A DNA stretch of 64,000 nucleotides from Bacteroidetes bacterium GWF2_38_335 (GTDB taxonomy: Bacteria; Bacteroidota; Bacteroidia; Bacteroidales; GWF2-38-335). Position 1 is the first letter of the stretch; each line of letters begins with the position of its first letter. A program made the position numbers and the translations under genes. The notes beneath the pieces were generated by a model. The model was not told the origin of the DNA. It ran no database searches and saw only the letters and a list, made by a program, of their open reading frames with translations. Of this stretch, positions 1-10,134 are shown in pieces. The DNA lies in assembly GCA_001769535.1 (NCBI GenBank), contig MEOH01000026.1:358413-422412 (forward strand), read 5' to 3'.

Positions 1-2
1 CT

Positions 3-1883
3 GTCATGATTTCGGTCAGCACAAAAATAAATGACCATTTTATTAATGATGAGCAACTGGAAGTTAATTCACAGACAAATGTTGCCTCTACTCAATTTAT
101 AATCAGACTGATGATTGGAAAAAGAACCAAAATCAAAAAGGCACTCGGACAATATCATCCTGCTTATGCTGAATTGCTCAAAGGTCTGATTCCCCTGTAC
201 CGTTCAATTGGTGATTTCAAAATGGAGGAAATGATGACATTGGAGTGCCTTAAGGCTTTTAACCACAACATGGTTCAGGATTTCTCATTTTTAACTGAGA
301 GTGAAAAGGAGATTTACATGAAAGTTAAAATGAATGAAATTAACTCTTTCCTGGGGTATTTTCTCGAACGAAGGGAGAAAAATCCTGAAATAACCGGTTA
401 TGCTTATGATTTTATTTTGCAAAACAAAGGGCTTATGCTTAAATCGAGCACTGCCATGAGGGCTTCCATCCTCAACAGCAACAATAAAGAATTGCTGGCC
501 AAATACGATGAATGGATACGTTTGCAGAAGGAAATTTCTTCGCTTTATTCCCTTCCCGTTGAAATGCGAACAAAAGATGTTGCAATTGTTGAAAAGGAGG
601 CCACATCCATTGAAAAGCAGCTTGTGCAAAGCTCGCAGGTTTTTAATGATTACACCCAAACGCTTAGGATGAACTGGAAAAATGTTAAAGACAGTCTAAA
701 ATCCAATGAGGCAGCCATCGAATATATCCATTTTAGAATCAAAGACAAAGAAAAAGTGTTTAGGACCTATTATTGCGCGATGATTTTAAGAAAAAATTCC
801 GAATATCCCGAAATGATTAAACTGTTTGAAGAAAATGAGCTGCAAACAATAATAGTAAGCAATCATAACAATTATACCAGCATAAATAATATATACGGAA
901 CAGAAAACAAACCTGACAACAGACTTTATCAACTAATTTGGAAACCCGTTGAGTCTTTGTTGAGCGGAGTAAATAAAGTCTATATTTCGCCTTCGGGATT
1001 GCTTTTAAAAATTTCATTTTCATCAATATGTACACAGAAAGATGTTTATCTCTGCGATAAATTGGATATCCAAACCAAAGGCAGCACAGGAAACTCTGCT
1101 CCCCGTAATGTTTTTTCAACAACCGCTGATTTGTCAGCATTGATTTTCGGAGGAATAAAATATGGAGTAGACAGTACAAAATCAGGCATCTGGAATTATC
1201 TGGAAGGAACAGGAAATGAAGGAGATGCCATACGGAATATTTTGGAAAAAGAACAAGTTAATGTCAAATATCTTACCGACATCAAAGCCACAGAAACCTT
1301 TCTCAAGCAAAATGCCGGAAATTATAACATACTGCATGTAGCCACACATGGTTTTTCTTTTCCCGACCCGGCCGAATTACATTCAGCAGCCGTTGATTTG
1401 CCTGAAGAATACGGTTCGATAGCTTTCAGGGGCGCAGCGCGCGGAATAGGTGTGAGTAGTTTTGTAGAAAACCAGAATCCTTTGATGCGGTCGGGACTTG
1501 TTTTTGCAGGAGCCAATGAAGTGTGGAACAAAACTGAAATTAGTGAAACCGATGATGGAGTGCTCACCGCACAGGAAGTTACCCAAATGGATATGAGAAA
1601 CAGCTTTCTGGCAGTGCTTTCGGCATGCGAAACCGGACTGGGTGACATCAAAGGAAATGAAGGCGCTTACGGACTTCAGCGAGCCTTTAAAATGGCCGGC
1701 GTCAAATATATCATCATGAGTTTGTGGCAAGTGCCTGATAAGGAAACACAGGAATTTATGACAGCATTTTATGCTAAGCTGATAAAAACAAAAGACATCC
1801 GGGAAGCTTTCACTGAAACCCAGAAGGAAATGAGAAAAAAATATGACCCTTACTTTTGGGGGGCTTTTGTTTTGGTGGAGTAG
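3..1883 (+). CDS. CHAT-domain protein, N-terminus cut by the window edge
   Basis: The C-terminal half is a CHAT domain, a caspase-like clan CD peptidase fold. The presumed catalytic His lies in HVATHGF (about residue 448 counted from the ATG at 6) and the Cys in SACETG (about residue 541). The closing motif IMSLWQVPD and the GAYGLQRAF segment are also typical. The N-terminal half is helical and resembles the tail of a TPR array. The frame is open to the left edge, and CHAT proteins of this kind usually carry more TPRs upstream, so the ATG at 6 is probably internal. CHAT proteases can act on partner proteins, but no partner is evident here. Family assignment is firm; function is unknown. Confidence 0.85.
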   Translation, partial: VMISVSTKINDHFINDEQLEVNSQTNVASTQFIIRLMIGKRTKIKKALGQYHPAYAELLKGLIPLYRSIGDFKMEEMMTLECLKAFNHNMVQDFSFLTESEKEIYMKVKMNEINSFLGYFLERREKNPEITGYAYDFILQNKGLMLKSSTAMRASILNSNNKELLAKYDEWIRLQKEISSLYSLPVEMRTKDVAIVEKEATSIEKQLVQSSQVFNDYTQTLRMNWKNVKDSLKSNEAAIEYIHFRIKDKEKVFRTYYCAMILRKNSEYPEMIKLFEENELQTIIVSNHNNYTSINNIYGTENKPDNRLYQLIWKPVESLLSGVNKVYISPSGLLLKISFSSICTQKDVYLCDKLDIQTKGSTGNSAPRNVFSTTADLSALIFGGIKYGVDSTKSGIWNYLEGTGNEGDAIRNILEKEQVNVKYLTDIKATETFLKQNAGNYNILHVATHGFSFPDPAELHSAAVDLPEEYGSIAFRGAARGIGVSSFVENQNPLMRSGLVFAGANEVWNKTEISETDDGVLTAQEVTQMDMRNSFLAVLSACETGLGDIKGNEGAYGLQRAFKMAGVKYIIMSLWQVPDKETQEFMTAFYAKLIKTKDIREAFTETQKEMRKKYDPYFWGAFVLVE

Positions 1884-2039
1884 TTGGAATTTTATAATGT
1901 TGATCATGGTCAAAGACTCACAAAGACTGGCATAAATGCAAGGAGAAAATTCTTTTAAAATATTTACTACTCAAATTAACTTGCTTTTATGAAATTCAAT
2001 AAGAATATGCATCTTTATAAAAAAAACTGATTTTTCATT

Positions 2040-3041
2040 ATGAGATGGTATGTAACAATATTCCTTATTCTTACAATATTTATTTTTGCTAATGGTCAAT
2101 CAAATAGAAAAGTATTTATTCCGGTTTATGAAAACGGTGATACATGTTATTGGTATAAAATATTTCAAAAGAAAACAAGTGACCTGCATCTTCAGAATCT
2201 TTTAACATCGACCGATACATTTCATTTCAGATTTCAGGATCATTCGCATGTTGTGGATGTGTTTACCACAGACAATAAAACATATCACGCAATGATCACA
2301 TGTTATACCTACTCTTATATATCTGATGATAAAAAGAAAAAACCAAAAGTTTATTCAGTTCAGGTTGAATCAGACCCTGTTTTGGCAGAAAAAATTTTTT
2401 ATTTCGCCAAACAAATTGATACCATTCCTACAGAAGACTTAATTAAAGGATGGAACAATGGCTGTGACGGAGTAACTTATTTATTTGAATCTTCAAACCC
2501 ATCATCATATTACTTTAAAACTTACTGGACGCCAAAGGCACAGGACAGTATTGTTCGGGAGGCAAAAATAATTCAGAATTTCGTTGACTCATTATATTCT
2601 TGCCTTAAACTTCATGAGAAATTCCAGAGTTTTTTTTCAACTCTTAAACCGGGTTCATACACAAACGGCTCGATGATAATCACAAAACCAAGTAAAAAAC
2701 AAATAAAAAGAAGTATTAAATATGAACCATACAGAGCTTATTTAGAAACAGTTAATGACACTTTAAATAAATACTTAAGCGATACCCTCACAACATTATT
2801 ACAGACAAATAAAGCAGATTTTTTCTATCGTACTTATTATCTGAAAATGTCAAGTAAAAACAAGCTGAAAAAAATAAAAACCGATGAGGATTTTAATGCT
2901 ATGGACTCCAAAAAAAATTATAAGCAAAACAAAAAAAATATCAGAAAAGCTTTCCGCAGAATAAAAATTGACTTCGTTCACTCTAAAGTCAGCTATTGGA
3001 AAGGAATTGAGTATTTCAGGGAAAATGTAGACGTATTTTGA
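2040..3041 (+). CDS. secreted protein of unknown function
   Basis: A 333-residue protein with a short N-terminal hydrophobic segment (residues 4-18) ending FANGQ, a likely signal peptidase I site, so it is probably exported. The remainder is rich in Lys, Tyr and Thr with a strongly basic, Lys/Asn-rich C-terminal third. No known domain or catalytic motif is recognised. It lies 156 bp after the CHAT gene on the same strand; co-transcription is possible but not shown. Confidence 0.6.
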   Translation: MRWYVTIFLILTIFIFANGQSNRKVFIPVYENGDTCYWYKIFQKKTSDLHLQNLLTSTDTFHFRFQDHSHVVDVFTTDNKTYHAMITCYTYSYISDDKKKKPKVYSVQVESDPVLAEKIFYFAKQIDTIPTEDLIKGWNNGCDGVTYLFESSNPSSYYFKTYWTPKAQDSIVREAKIIQNFVDSLYSCLKLHEKFQSFFSTLKPGSYTNGSMIITKPSKKQIKRSIKYEPYRAYLETVNDTLNKYLSDTLTTLLQTNKADFFYRTYYLKMSSKNKLKKIKTDEDFNAMDSKKNYKQNKKNIRKAFRRIKIDFVHSKVSYWKGIEYFRENVDVF

Positions 3042-3509
3042 TTTGAGTACTGACTAGTGAAAGATTGAATATTAGGGTGGTAATTTTTTTTTAAATTCAT
3101 ATGAGTTTTTTCATCCATTTCCGCCGGAATGGTTTTTTTTGTTCTAATGTGCTTGTGGCCGGCGGGCCCCTAGGCAATTGCCTGGGGCTACCATAATATA
3201 AGCCCTCCAGGCTTATTAGCCCTCCGACTTGACCGTGTGTCGCTGGAACTTTAGCGGAGGCACAAAGCCGGGTCTGAATTGAGCCGGCCTTACAGGCCTG
3301 GATTTAGAAGGATATAACATCCTCAATATTAAGAACTTTCCATTTTACAAACTTCCAACTCCGAACTTCCAACTTCCAACTTCCTACAAAAACCACCTTT
3401 TTAATTACACTTATTGGAAAAACATATACTGTTGTTGTTTTGCCATAACTTTCGCTTTTTCAGGGTTGTAATTTTACTCCTGTTAAACAATACAACGGAG
3501 GACCTGAAA
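3042..3509. repeat. intergenic region with diverged copy A of the composite hairpin element
   Basis: No gene is seen. From 3121 the region carries the CCGCCGG...CCGGCGG pair (3121-3127 and 3159-3165), then a near-perfect palindrome CCCCTAGGCAATTGCCTGGGG (about 3167-3188). Near 3262-3300 comes the conserved tail CTGAATTGAGCCGGCCTTACAGGCC. The same order recurs at 39.8 and 53.6 kb. From about 3340 to 3390 there are imperfect repeats of aacttccaac. This copy is longer and more diverged than the other two. Confidence 0.6.
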
Positions 3510-5753
3510 ATGAAAAACCTGAAAAAAAATCAACTGATGAATGAAAACCACACAAGAATCCTGTTCCTGATTGCATTATTTTCATTCACTTTTTTATTTT
3601 CTTTTTCGCAAAGCGAATCAGAAGACAAAACTTTATCGCCATACTTTTATGTAGTGAGCAATGACCCCGAAACCGATGACCTGCCTTTGAAGAGCACTTC
3701 GGCCGAGGTAAATATCGTGGGTGTGATTGCCGATGTTTCCATTAAACAAGTGTATAAAAACGAAGGTAAAAGCACCATCGAAGCCATTTACACCTTCCCT
3801 GCCTCATCAAAGGCTGCCGTTTATTCCATGGAAATGAAAATCGGCTCAAGAAAAATTGTAGCACAGATCAAAGAAAAGGAAAAAGCCCGTGCCGAATACG
3901 AAGAGGCTAAAAACTCGGGACAATCAGCTTCACTGCTCGAACAACAAAGGCCAAATGTTTTTCAGATGAACGTGGCCAATATCCGTCCGGGCGAAACCAT
4001 CGAAGTGTCCATGAAATACACCGAAATGCTTGTTCCCGAAGCAGGAACCTATTCATTCGTTTATCCGACTGTTGTTGGTCCGCGCTACACAGCCGGAGCA
4101 GCAGCCGAAGATACTTACCTCAATACGCCTTACCAGAAAGAGGGAGAAACACCTTTCAGCAGCTTTGATCTTAATGTTTATCTGGCAGCCGGAATGCCCA
4201 TTGACAACATTTCATGCACCACACACAAAACAAATATTACCTATCCGCAATCAGATATGGCTGAGATAAAACTTGACCAGTCTGAAAAAAACGGCGGCAA
4301 CAGGGATTTTATCCTCGAATACAGTCTGGGTGGCGATAAAATCCAGTCAGGCCTGCTCCTATACGAACACGGTGATGAAAACTTTTTTATGATGATGGTG
4401 GAACCGCCAAAAAAGGTTCTTAACGAAGATATTCCTCCACGCGAATACATTTTCATAGTAGATGTTTCTGGCTCAATGACCGGCTTTCCGCTTACCGTAT
4501 CAAAAAAACTGATGCGCAACCTGGTAACAAACCTGCGCTCAACAGATAAGTTCAATGTAATGGTTTTTGCAGGATCATCGGGATTTCTCAGCGAAACCTC
4601 GCTCAATGCTACTTCAGCAAACATTGAACAAGCCATTTCATACATCGAAAACCAAAAAGGTGGCGGCGGCACCAATCTGTTGCCGGCATTGGAAAAAGCA
4701 CTTACTTTTCCAAGAGGAACAGAATCCCTGTCTCGTTCATTCGTGATCATCACCGATGGATATGTGGATGTTGAGAAAAAAGCTTTCGACCTCATCAGAA
4801 ACAACTGCGACAACGCAAATACCTTTATTTTTGGCATCGGTTCAAGTGTCAACCGCTATATCATTGAGGGAATTGCGCACGTTGGCATGAGTGAACCGTT
4901 TGTTGTGACAAATAGTGAAAACTGCGATAATATTGCTGAAAAATTCAGAAAATATATAAACAGTCCGGTCCTCACCCAAATAAAAAGAACCATCACCGGA
5001 ATAGATGCCTACGATATGGAACCAACAACCATTCCGGATGTTATGGCCGAACGCCCTGTAATTATTTACGGCAAATACCGAAATAATGCCGATGGCTCAA
5101 TCACGCTCAAAGGCCATGCAGGAAAAGAAAAATTCAAAAAAACCATTAAATTTTCCGAAGCAAAACCAGACAAAAGAAATTCAGCCATCAGGTATTTATG
5201 GGCCAGGGAACGAATTAAAATGCTGGATGATTACAACAATGCAAATTACGATGAAACTACTGTTAAGGAAGTAACCGGACTGGGATTAAAATACAATCTG
5301 ATGACTGCCTACACATCATTTGTGGCTATTGACGAACAAAAGGTAACCGTAAACGGAAACACAAAAACAGTAAAACAGGCATTACCCATGCCTCAGGGCG
5401 TTTCAAATTACGCAATCGGTTTTGAAATGGAACTTGACGAAGCAGAAATGGGATTTTCTTTATACAGTGACATCGAAATTATCACAGCCATTGATGAAAA
5501 AATCAAAAATAAAGTTATCGAAGCAATTGAAAAAGAATTTATTGCAGACATCAACAGTTGCTTCAACAATGATAATTCCCTGCTTGAAAAAATTGAAATT
5601 ACAGTTGATGAAAAAGGAAACATCACCGGTGTGTCAATAATCGGTCCGTTCATCAGTATTCCCATTGCCCTGTGTCTGAAAGACAAGATCAGCAAATGGG
5701 ATTTCAGTGAATATCAGGCAGGATGTGTATGGACAATACAGATAAAATTTTAA
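3510..5753 (+). CDS. secreted VIT domain and von Willebrand factor A domain protein
   Basis: The ATG at 3510 is preferred over an upstream TTG (3414) because GGAGGA lies about 10 bp upstream and the signal segment (RILFLIALFSFTFLF) then sits near the N-terminus. A VIT domain (about residues 45-165; IEAIYTFPASSKAAVY, FQMNVANIRPGE) is followed by a vWA domain (about 315-485) with an intact MIDAS motif DVSGSM starting at residue 318. The last 80 residues (GNITGVSIIGP ... CLKDKISKWDFSEY) resemble the AgmX/TonB C-terminal module, as inference. VIT-vWA proteins in bacteria are surface or periplasmic proteins thought to bind partner proteins with metal. The next gene starts 3 bp downstream, so the two are probably made together. 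Confidence 0.85.
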   Translation: MKNLKKNQLMNENHTRILFLIALFSFTFLFSFSQSESEDKTLSPYFYVVSNDPETDDLPLKSTSAEVNIVGVIADVSIKQVYKNEGKSTIEAIYTFPASSKAAVYSMEMKIGSRKIVAQIKEKEKARAEYEEAKNSGQSASLLEQQRPNVFQMNVANIRPGETIEVSMKYTEMLVPEAGTYSFVYPTVVGPRYTAGAAAEDTYLNTPYQKEGETPFSSFDLNVYLAAGMPIDNISCTTHKTNITYPQSDMAEIKLDQSEKNGGNRDFILEYSLGGDKIQSGLLLYEHGDENFFMMMVEPPKKVLNEDIPPREYIFIVDVSGSMTGFPLTVSKKLMRNLVTNLRSTDKFNVMVFAGSSGFLSETSLNATSANIEQAISYIENQKGGGGTNLLPALEKALTFPRGTESLSRSFVIITDGYVDVEKKAFDLIRNNCDNANTFIFGIGSSVNRYIIEGIAHVGMSEPFVVTNSENCDNIAEKFRKYINSPVLTQIKRTITGIDAYDMEPTTIPDVMAERPVIIYGKYRNNADGSITLKGHAGKEKFKKTIKFSEAKPDKRNSAIRYLWARERIKMLDDYNNANYDETTVKEVTGLGLKYNLMTAYTSFVAIDEQKVTVNGNTKTVKQALPMPQGVSNYAIGFEMELDEAEMGFSLYSDIEIITAIDEKIKNKVIEAIEKEFIADINSCFNNDNSLLEKIEITVDEKGNITGVSIIGPFISIPIALCLKDKISKWDFSEYQAGCVWTIQIKF

Positions 5754-5756
5754 GTC

Positions 5757-6899
5757 ATGAGAAAGTCTTTAATTCGCACAGGGGGTTTTTCATTGATCAT
5801 TATTGTCATGGTACTGGCAACAGTATCATGCAATAATGATGCAGGAAGAGCAGTGAGACCGGTTGTTATCAGATTTAATACTGATTCCGTAAAATTGGCA
5901 GAAGAACCCAGAAAAAGCATCACTTTCATTTTGGGTGAAGATGAAGATCCATCTAATCCATATTACCGTGAAGCAGCAGATTTTTATCAGTTTAACACAG
6001 AGCACAAAACCGATTTTGTAGTAACAAAATGCAGGTCATTGCTTGAAGTCCGGAATTACCTTGAAAACAATGCGCCGGATAATGATCTTCCCTGGGGACA
6101 GATAAACCTTGTATCACATGGAAATCAATGGCTCGGACTGAGTGTGAATGTTACACCAGAATCAAAAAGAGCAACCCAGGAGCGGATAAAAGAACACATC
6201 GAAAATGGCAGTCTGAAAGCACTCCCCGATGATATAGCCGACAGCAAAACCGAAATTGTCATCCACAGTTGTGGTGTCGGGAATAACCCCCGTCTGGTTG
6301 ACATCATCAGCAAAGCATTTGGCGGCGAGCATAACCGTCCGATGGCAAAAGCCTCCACCCTGTTTGAGTACTATGAATCGAAAAGAGATGGAGATAAGCT
6401 GATTGAAAGCAAGCGTTATTTTGCCAATGCATGGCATGTGAATTACAAGAAAGGGTACAAACCTGAGAAAAAAGTTCTGGAAAATATGCTTAGAATAAAA
6501 TACCCGAATGAAAAAATTAACTGGACCGAAGCCATTGAGCGCGAGCAGCCAAGGTTTTCGGGCGACACCTATTTCTACACCTTTGAAATACAGGTGAAAT
6601 GGGTAATAAACCTGAGCGAGACCGATTCCATTCCCGATCTCAGTGATCAAACGGCCATGTTAGCCTGGGTAAAGACGCAAAAGGAGATAACAGAATCGTT
6701 GAAGGAAACAGATATTCCGGCTGGTGAATTCAACTGGTGGATCAGAAAAGTTTATACCGACAATCCTGATGGAACAAAAACTCCGGCGTTGTGGGTAAAG
6801 GGATTCAGCGAGTTTTTGTGTGTGATTAAACCGGTAATAAATGATCAGAATAAAGAAAATAATGATTCTGAATGTTATTTTGTTTCGGTTGAGAGGTAA
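5757..6899 (+). CDS. lipoprotein with clan CD-like His/Cys dyad
   Basis: The N-terminus has a hydrophobic stretch and a lipobox (VLATVSCNN), so it is a predicted lipoprotein. Residues about 85-200 show a strand-HG pattern, INLVSHGNQ (His121), followed by EIVIHSCGVGNN (Cys172). This arrangement of a strand ending in HG and a second strand ending in xSC is seen in clan CD peptidases (caspase, gingipain, CHAT) and in DUF4347-like domains. No conserved C-terminal domain is recognised. It starts 3 bp after the VIT/vWA gene, which suggests a functional pair. Protease activity is inferred from two short motifs only; a non-enzymatic fold relative remains possible. Confidence 0.65.
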   Translation: MRKSLIRTGGFSLIIIVMVLATVSCNNDAGRAVRPVVIRFNTDSVKLAEEPRKSITFILGEDEDPSNPYYREAADFYQFNTEHKTDFVVTKCRSLLEVRNYLENNAPDNDLPWGQINLVSHGNQWLGLSVNVTPESKRATQERIKEHIENGSLKALPDDIADSKTEIVIHSCGVGNNPRLVDIISKAFGGEHNRPMAKASTLFEYYESKRDGDKLIESKRYFANAWHVNYKKGYKPEKKVLENMLRIKYPNEKINWTEAIEREQPRFSGDTYFYTFEIQVKWVINLSETDSIPDLSDQTAMLAWVKTQKEITESLKETDIPAGEFNWWIRKVYTDNPDGTKTPALWVKGFSEFLCVIKPVINDQNKENNDSECYFVSVER

Positions 6900-6938
6900 A
6901 ATACACACAGAATTTAATAATCAAGGTCTATTCATTAG

Positions 6939-6999
6939 AAACGTTTTATCCAACCAACATTTTTTATTGATTTTTGTTGGTTGGATAAAACGTTTTTAC
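6939..6999. terminator. perfect 21-bp inverted repeat, likely bidirectional terminator
   Basis: Arms at 6939-6959 and 6975-6995 are exact reverse complements (AAACGTTTTATCCAACCAAC plus A) around a 15-base T-rich loop, followed by further T residues. It lies just after the stop of the clan CD-like lipoprotein and before the convergent minus-strand gene ending at 7135. Confidence 0.8.
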
Positions 7000-7134
7000 A
7001 AACTGCAAAAATATATGATTCATGTATTGTATGAGTAATGAATCTCCTTGCAGCAATCTGATGGAGAACCGAGTCTGAAGATAAATATAAAAACTAATAC
7101 AAGCCCGCCAAAATCTTGTCTGCTTATAAGCGGA

Positions 7135-7881
7135 TTAAAACAACCTCTTTCTGATTTTTCCGGTAAATTCAATAAATTCTTCTTCCCTGCTTTCATAAAA
7201 TGAGATATAAACCGGGACATAGAATCCGATTCGGTCTTTAAATTCTTTAGGGCTGAATTTTGTTTTATTATTCTGCCAGAGTTCATTTAAAGCATCAGTC
7301 AGCTCATTTCTGTAATTTTCTTCAAGAAAAACTGCTATATCCAATTCCTCACCAAGCCAGAGGGTGTATCCCTGAAACACTTCAAGGTAATGAGGATGCA
7401 ACAGGGTAAATTCCAGATAATCTTTAATTTGGGTTTGGGAAATTTCTTCTGAATTGAATAAAAGAGAATAAAAAAGATGTGTAAGCAGAATTGTTTCAGG
7501 AGAATCAACAGACAATAGTTTTTGCAAATACTGGTCGCAAATTTTAGCATCCTCTGCTTTCAATGGAATTTTCTCATGCAATTCCCAAAGCATTTCCGGC
7601 TTATCAAGGTATTTTTCAATATGGATTAACTGAACTTTATGCGATTGCAATTCTTCAATTTCCTCTCTGATATGAGCAGTGGGCGAAGGCAAAAAAACAG
7701 ATTTTACCAGATGGAAAGTCTTGCAAGCATGACAATAAGCCACGCAGCCATGACTGACCCAATCAATCCAGGGAAGAAGCTCCCCGCCACATTCACCGCA
7801 AACGGGTTCGGTCCACTTAACCCGGGGATCTTTTTGGATGTTAAAACCTTTGTATATGCCCCAGGTTTTTAGAGTAGTCAT
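7135..7881 (-). CDS. zinc-ribbon-containing protein of unknown function
   Basis: A 248-residue soluble protein. Near the N-terminus two Cys pairs (CGECGG at about residue 28 and CHACKT at about 51) form a probable zinc ribbon. The rest is predicted mostly helical and acidic, without known catalytic motifs. No signal peptide, so probably cytoplasmic. It lies 9 bp after the stop of the lipoprotein gene at 7891-8235, so the two may share a transcript. Confidence 0.65.
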   Translation of the reverse strand: MTTLKTWGIYKGFNIQKDPRVKWTEPVCGECGGELLPWIDWVSHGCVAYCHACKTFHLVKSVFLPSPTAHIREEIEELQSHKVQLIHIEKYLDKPEMLWELHEKIPLKAEDAKICDQYLQKLLSVDSPETILLTHLFYSLLFNSEEISQTQIKDYLEFTLLHPHYLEVFQGYTLWLGEELDIAVFLEENYRNELTDALNELWQNNKTKFSPKEFKDRIGFYVPVYISFYESREEEFIEFTGKIRKRLF

Positions 7882-7890
7882 TTTCTTTTG

Positions 7891-8235
7891 TTAAAATTCA
7901 ACTTCCTTAATATTATCCTTGCAATCAGTTTCTTTGAGTAACCCGGCCACTCCGGATACACTCAACCCAAGCAGATCTGAAATAGCTTTATCTGCATTAA
8001 AATTTACTTCCTGATAATAAGCAGCAGCGCAATCACAAAGTTGTTCTTCTGAAATATTCTTAGACGCTGAAAAATCCAGATAACCTTCATCAACCATTTT
8101 AAGTTTATACATAAACATAAAAGATAAGCACTTCTGATTAAATTTTTCCTTATCGTTTGAATTCCATGAACCTGAGCATGAGACAAAAATTGTTGTAATA
8201 ATAACAACCAAAATTGAAAATAAATTTAGTTTCAT
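7891..8235 (-). CDS. small lipoprotein of unknown function
   Basis: 114 residues with an N-terminal hydrophobic stretch and lipobox (IFVSCSG). The mature part has a CDCAAAY motif and further cysteines. Family not recognised. The gene is first in a probable two-gene unit with the Zn-ribbon gene. Confidence 0.6.
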   Translation of the reverse strand: MKLNLFSILVVIITTIFVSCSGSWNSNDKEKFNQKCLSFMFMYKLKMVDEGYLDFSASKNISEEQLCDCAAAYYQEVNFNADKAISDLLGLSVSGVAGLLKETDCKDNIKEVEF

Positions 8236-8400
8236 AATTCAAATAATTTGATTTCTACTTATAAAGATAGATAAAAAAAACTTTTAGAGGTTGTTTAAAA
8301 TATTTTAATATTAAAAATTAGAACACTGATGCAACTGATCCGCCGGGAGTCGGACAAGTTTGATGGAATATTTGTATATACCCCGGAATTTGATCACAAA

Positions 8401-9777
8401 TTAATCACTTTCATTATAATTTGCCGCTTTTTCATCATCAAACTCCCGCTCCCATTTCGCAACGACAATTGTAGCCAGACAGTTTCCGATCACATTGACA
8501 GATGTGCGGGCCATGTCCATCAGCTCGTCAATTCCTAAAATGATAAAAACGGGCCAGGTGGGCAATCCGAAATTGGCGCAGGTTCCGAGGAGTATGACCA
8601 GCGACGCGCGGGGCACTCCGGCCACTCCTTTGCTCGTAAGCATCAGGGTAAATACGATGAGCAGTTGCTCAGACAGCGAAAGATGAATTCCTGAAATCTG
8701 TGCAGTAAAAATGGTTGCCAGCGACAAGTAGAGTGTTGTACCGTCAAGATTGAAGCTATAACCCGTTGGCATTACAAAAGCCACTATTTTGCGGGGCACA
8801 CCGAATTTTTCCATATTTTCCATGGCTTTTGGAAGTGCTGCTTCGGATGATGTGGTTGCAAAAGCAAGTGAAACCGGCTTGGCCATGGCCTGAATGAATT
8901 TTTTTATAGGAACTTTGAGGAACAAGGCAATGGGCAGCAATACAAACATAAGAAATACGATGAGCGCCAGGTATAAAGTCCCGAGCAACTGGAACAGGTT
9001 AATCAGTATCCCCGCCCCCATATGTCCGATCGTGTATGCCAGCGCAGCAAAAACCGCAACCGGAGCAAAATACATCACAATATTGGTGAATTTAAACATG
9101 GTTTCGGATAAAGCTTCTGAAAATCTAACCATGGGCTGTTTGAACTTGTCTTTGAGCATGGCAACGGCAATACCAAAGAGAATGCTGAAAATGACTATCT
9201 GAAGGATGTTGCCTTCAAAAATTGACTTGGCGATGTTTTCCGGGAAAATATGAAGTATCAAATCCTCGGTGGTTTGTTTATCAACTTTTTGCAGTTCGCC
9301 GGTATCAATAACATCCGGAATTACCACTCCGGTCCCTGCCTGCGAAAGATTAATGGCTGCCAGTCCGATAAACAAAGCAATGGTAGAAACGATCTCGAAA
9401 TATAAAATGGACTTCCATCCCATTCGTCCGACCTGCTTGAGGTTCGAATGTCCGGCAATCCCGAAAACCAAAGTTGCAAAAAGCAGTGGTGCTATGATGG
9501 TTTTGACCAGGTTCAAAAAGATTTTGCTGACCACGCGCATATGTATGGCTATCTCGGAAAAGTCATGACCAAAGATGCCACCGGCGACCATTGAGACCAG
9601 AATCCATGTGGTGAGGGATTTTTTCAGGATGGCGTAGAATATCAGCGATGCGACCAAAAGCCATCTTGAAGCAAACAAAACGGACTCTGGAATATCAGTA
9701 AAATAACCGTCAAGAGCATGCAGGATGCAAACGATTGTTGTGATGATCAGGAGGAGTATGCCGGATTTTTTTTTCAT
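8401..9777 (-). CDS. dicarboxylate/amino acid:cation symporter (DAACS family)
   Basis: A 458-residue polytopic membrane protein with about eight hydrophobic segments and the hallmark re-entrant loops of the GltP/DctA/GltPh family: TTSSEAALPKAM (serine-rich HP1) and MPTGYSFNLDGT (TM7, substrate and cation binding), followed by SKGVAGVPRAS (HP2). Members import glutamate, aspartate or C4-dicarboxylates with Na+ or H+. Which substrate is used cannot be told from motifs alone. Full length, monocistronic by context. Confidence 0.92.
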   Translation of the reverse strand: MKKKSGILLLIITTIVCILHALDGYFTDIPESVLFASRWLLVASLIFYAILKKSLTTWILVSMVAGGIFGHDFSEIAIHMRVVSKIFLNLVKTIIAPLLFATLVFGIAGHSNLKQVGRMGWKSILYFEIVSTIALFIGLAAINLSQAGTGVVIPDVIDTGELQKVDKQTTEDLILHIFPENIAKSIFEGNILQIVIFSILFGIAVAMLKDKFKQPMVRFSEALSETMFKFTNIVMYFAPVAVFAALAYTIGHMGAGILINLFQLLGTLYLALIVFLMFVLLPIALFLKVPIKKFIQAMAKPVSLAFATTSSEAALPKAMENMEKFGVPRKIVAFVMPTGYSFNLDGTTLYLSLATIFTAQISGIHLSLSEQLLIVFTLMLTSKGVAGVPRASLVILLGTCANFGLPTWPVFIILGIDELMDMARTSVNVIGNCLATIVVAKWEREFDDEKAANYNESD

Positions 9778-10134
9778 TTAGTCAATGTTAAAACCGGCAG
9801 CTAATATATAAATATTAAAGATTTAAAGGGATTAAACAGGCAAATATTTTAAATAAGCCGCAACTGTCTGGAACGGATGATTTAAAATACAACCATTTAA
9901 AAAACGGGAATAATGAACAAGGAACACCGAGTTATGATTTGAGAAGTTTTAAAATTCATAAATCTAAAATCGGTGTTCCTTGTTTATAAATCAATATTCT
10001 TTGATAACCAAATCATAATCAAGTATTCACCTTAATAGATTGTGATCATTATATTTCAATATTGAACCTCTTCCATTGGTTCAACAATTTCTTATTCTGA
10101 TAATTCAATTATGAAAATTAATAATTTTCACACA
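9778..10134. other. intergenic region containing a 71-bp inverted repeat element
   Basis: No gene is seen. The region between two minus-strand genes contains copy 1 of the GAACAAGGAACACCGA inverted repeat (9915-9985) and is otherwise AT-rich. Confidence 0.6.
9915..9985. repeat. GAACAAGGAACACCGA inverted-repeat element, copy 1
   Basis: A 71-bp element with terminal inverted repeats (GAACAAGGAACACCGA at the left, TCGGTGTTCCTTGTTT at the right) and a conserved interior containing GAAGTTTTAAAATTCATAAATC. Two more copies occur at 21531-21600 and 22465-22532 in the same orientation. Confidence 0.85.

Noticed and set aside
1383..1913. minus-strand ORF opposite the CHAT domain
   Set aside because: Shadow frame; the plus-strand CHAT domain is unambiguous.
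3414..3509. upstream TTG start of the VIT/vWA gene
   Set aside because: It would place 32 extra residues including a hydrophobic stretch before the signal peptide; the ATG at 3510 has GGAGGA upstream.
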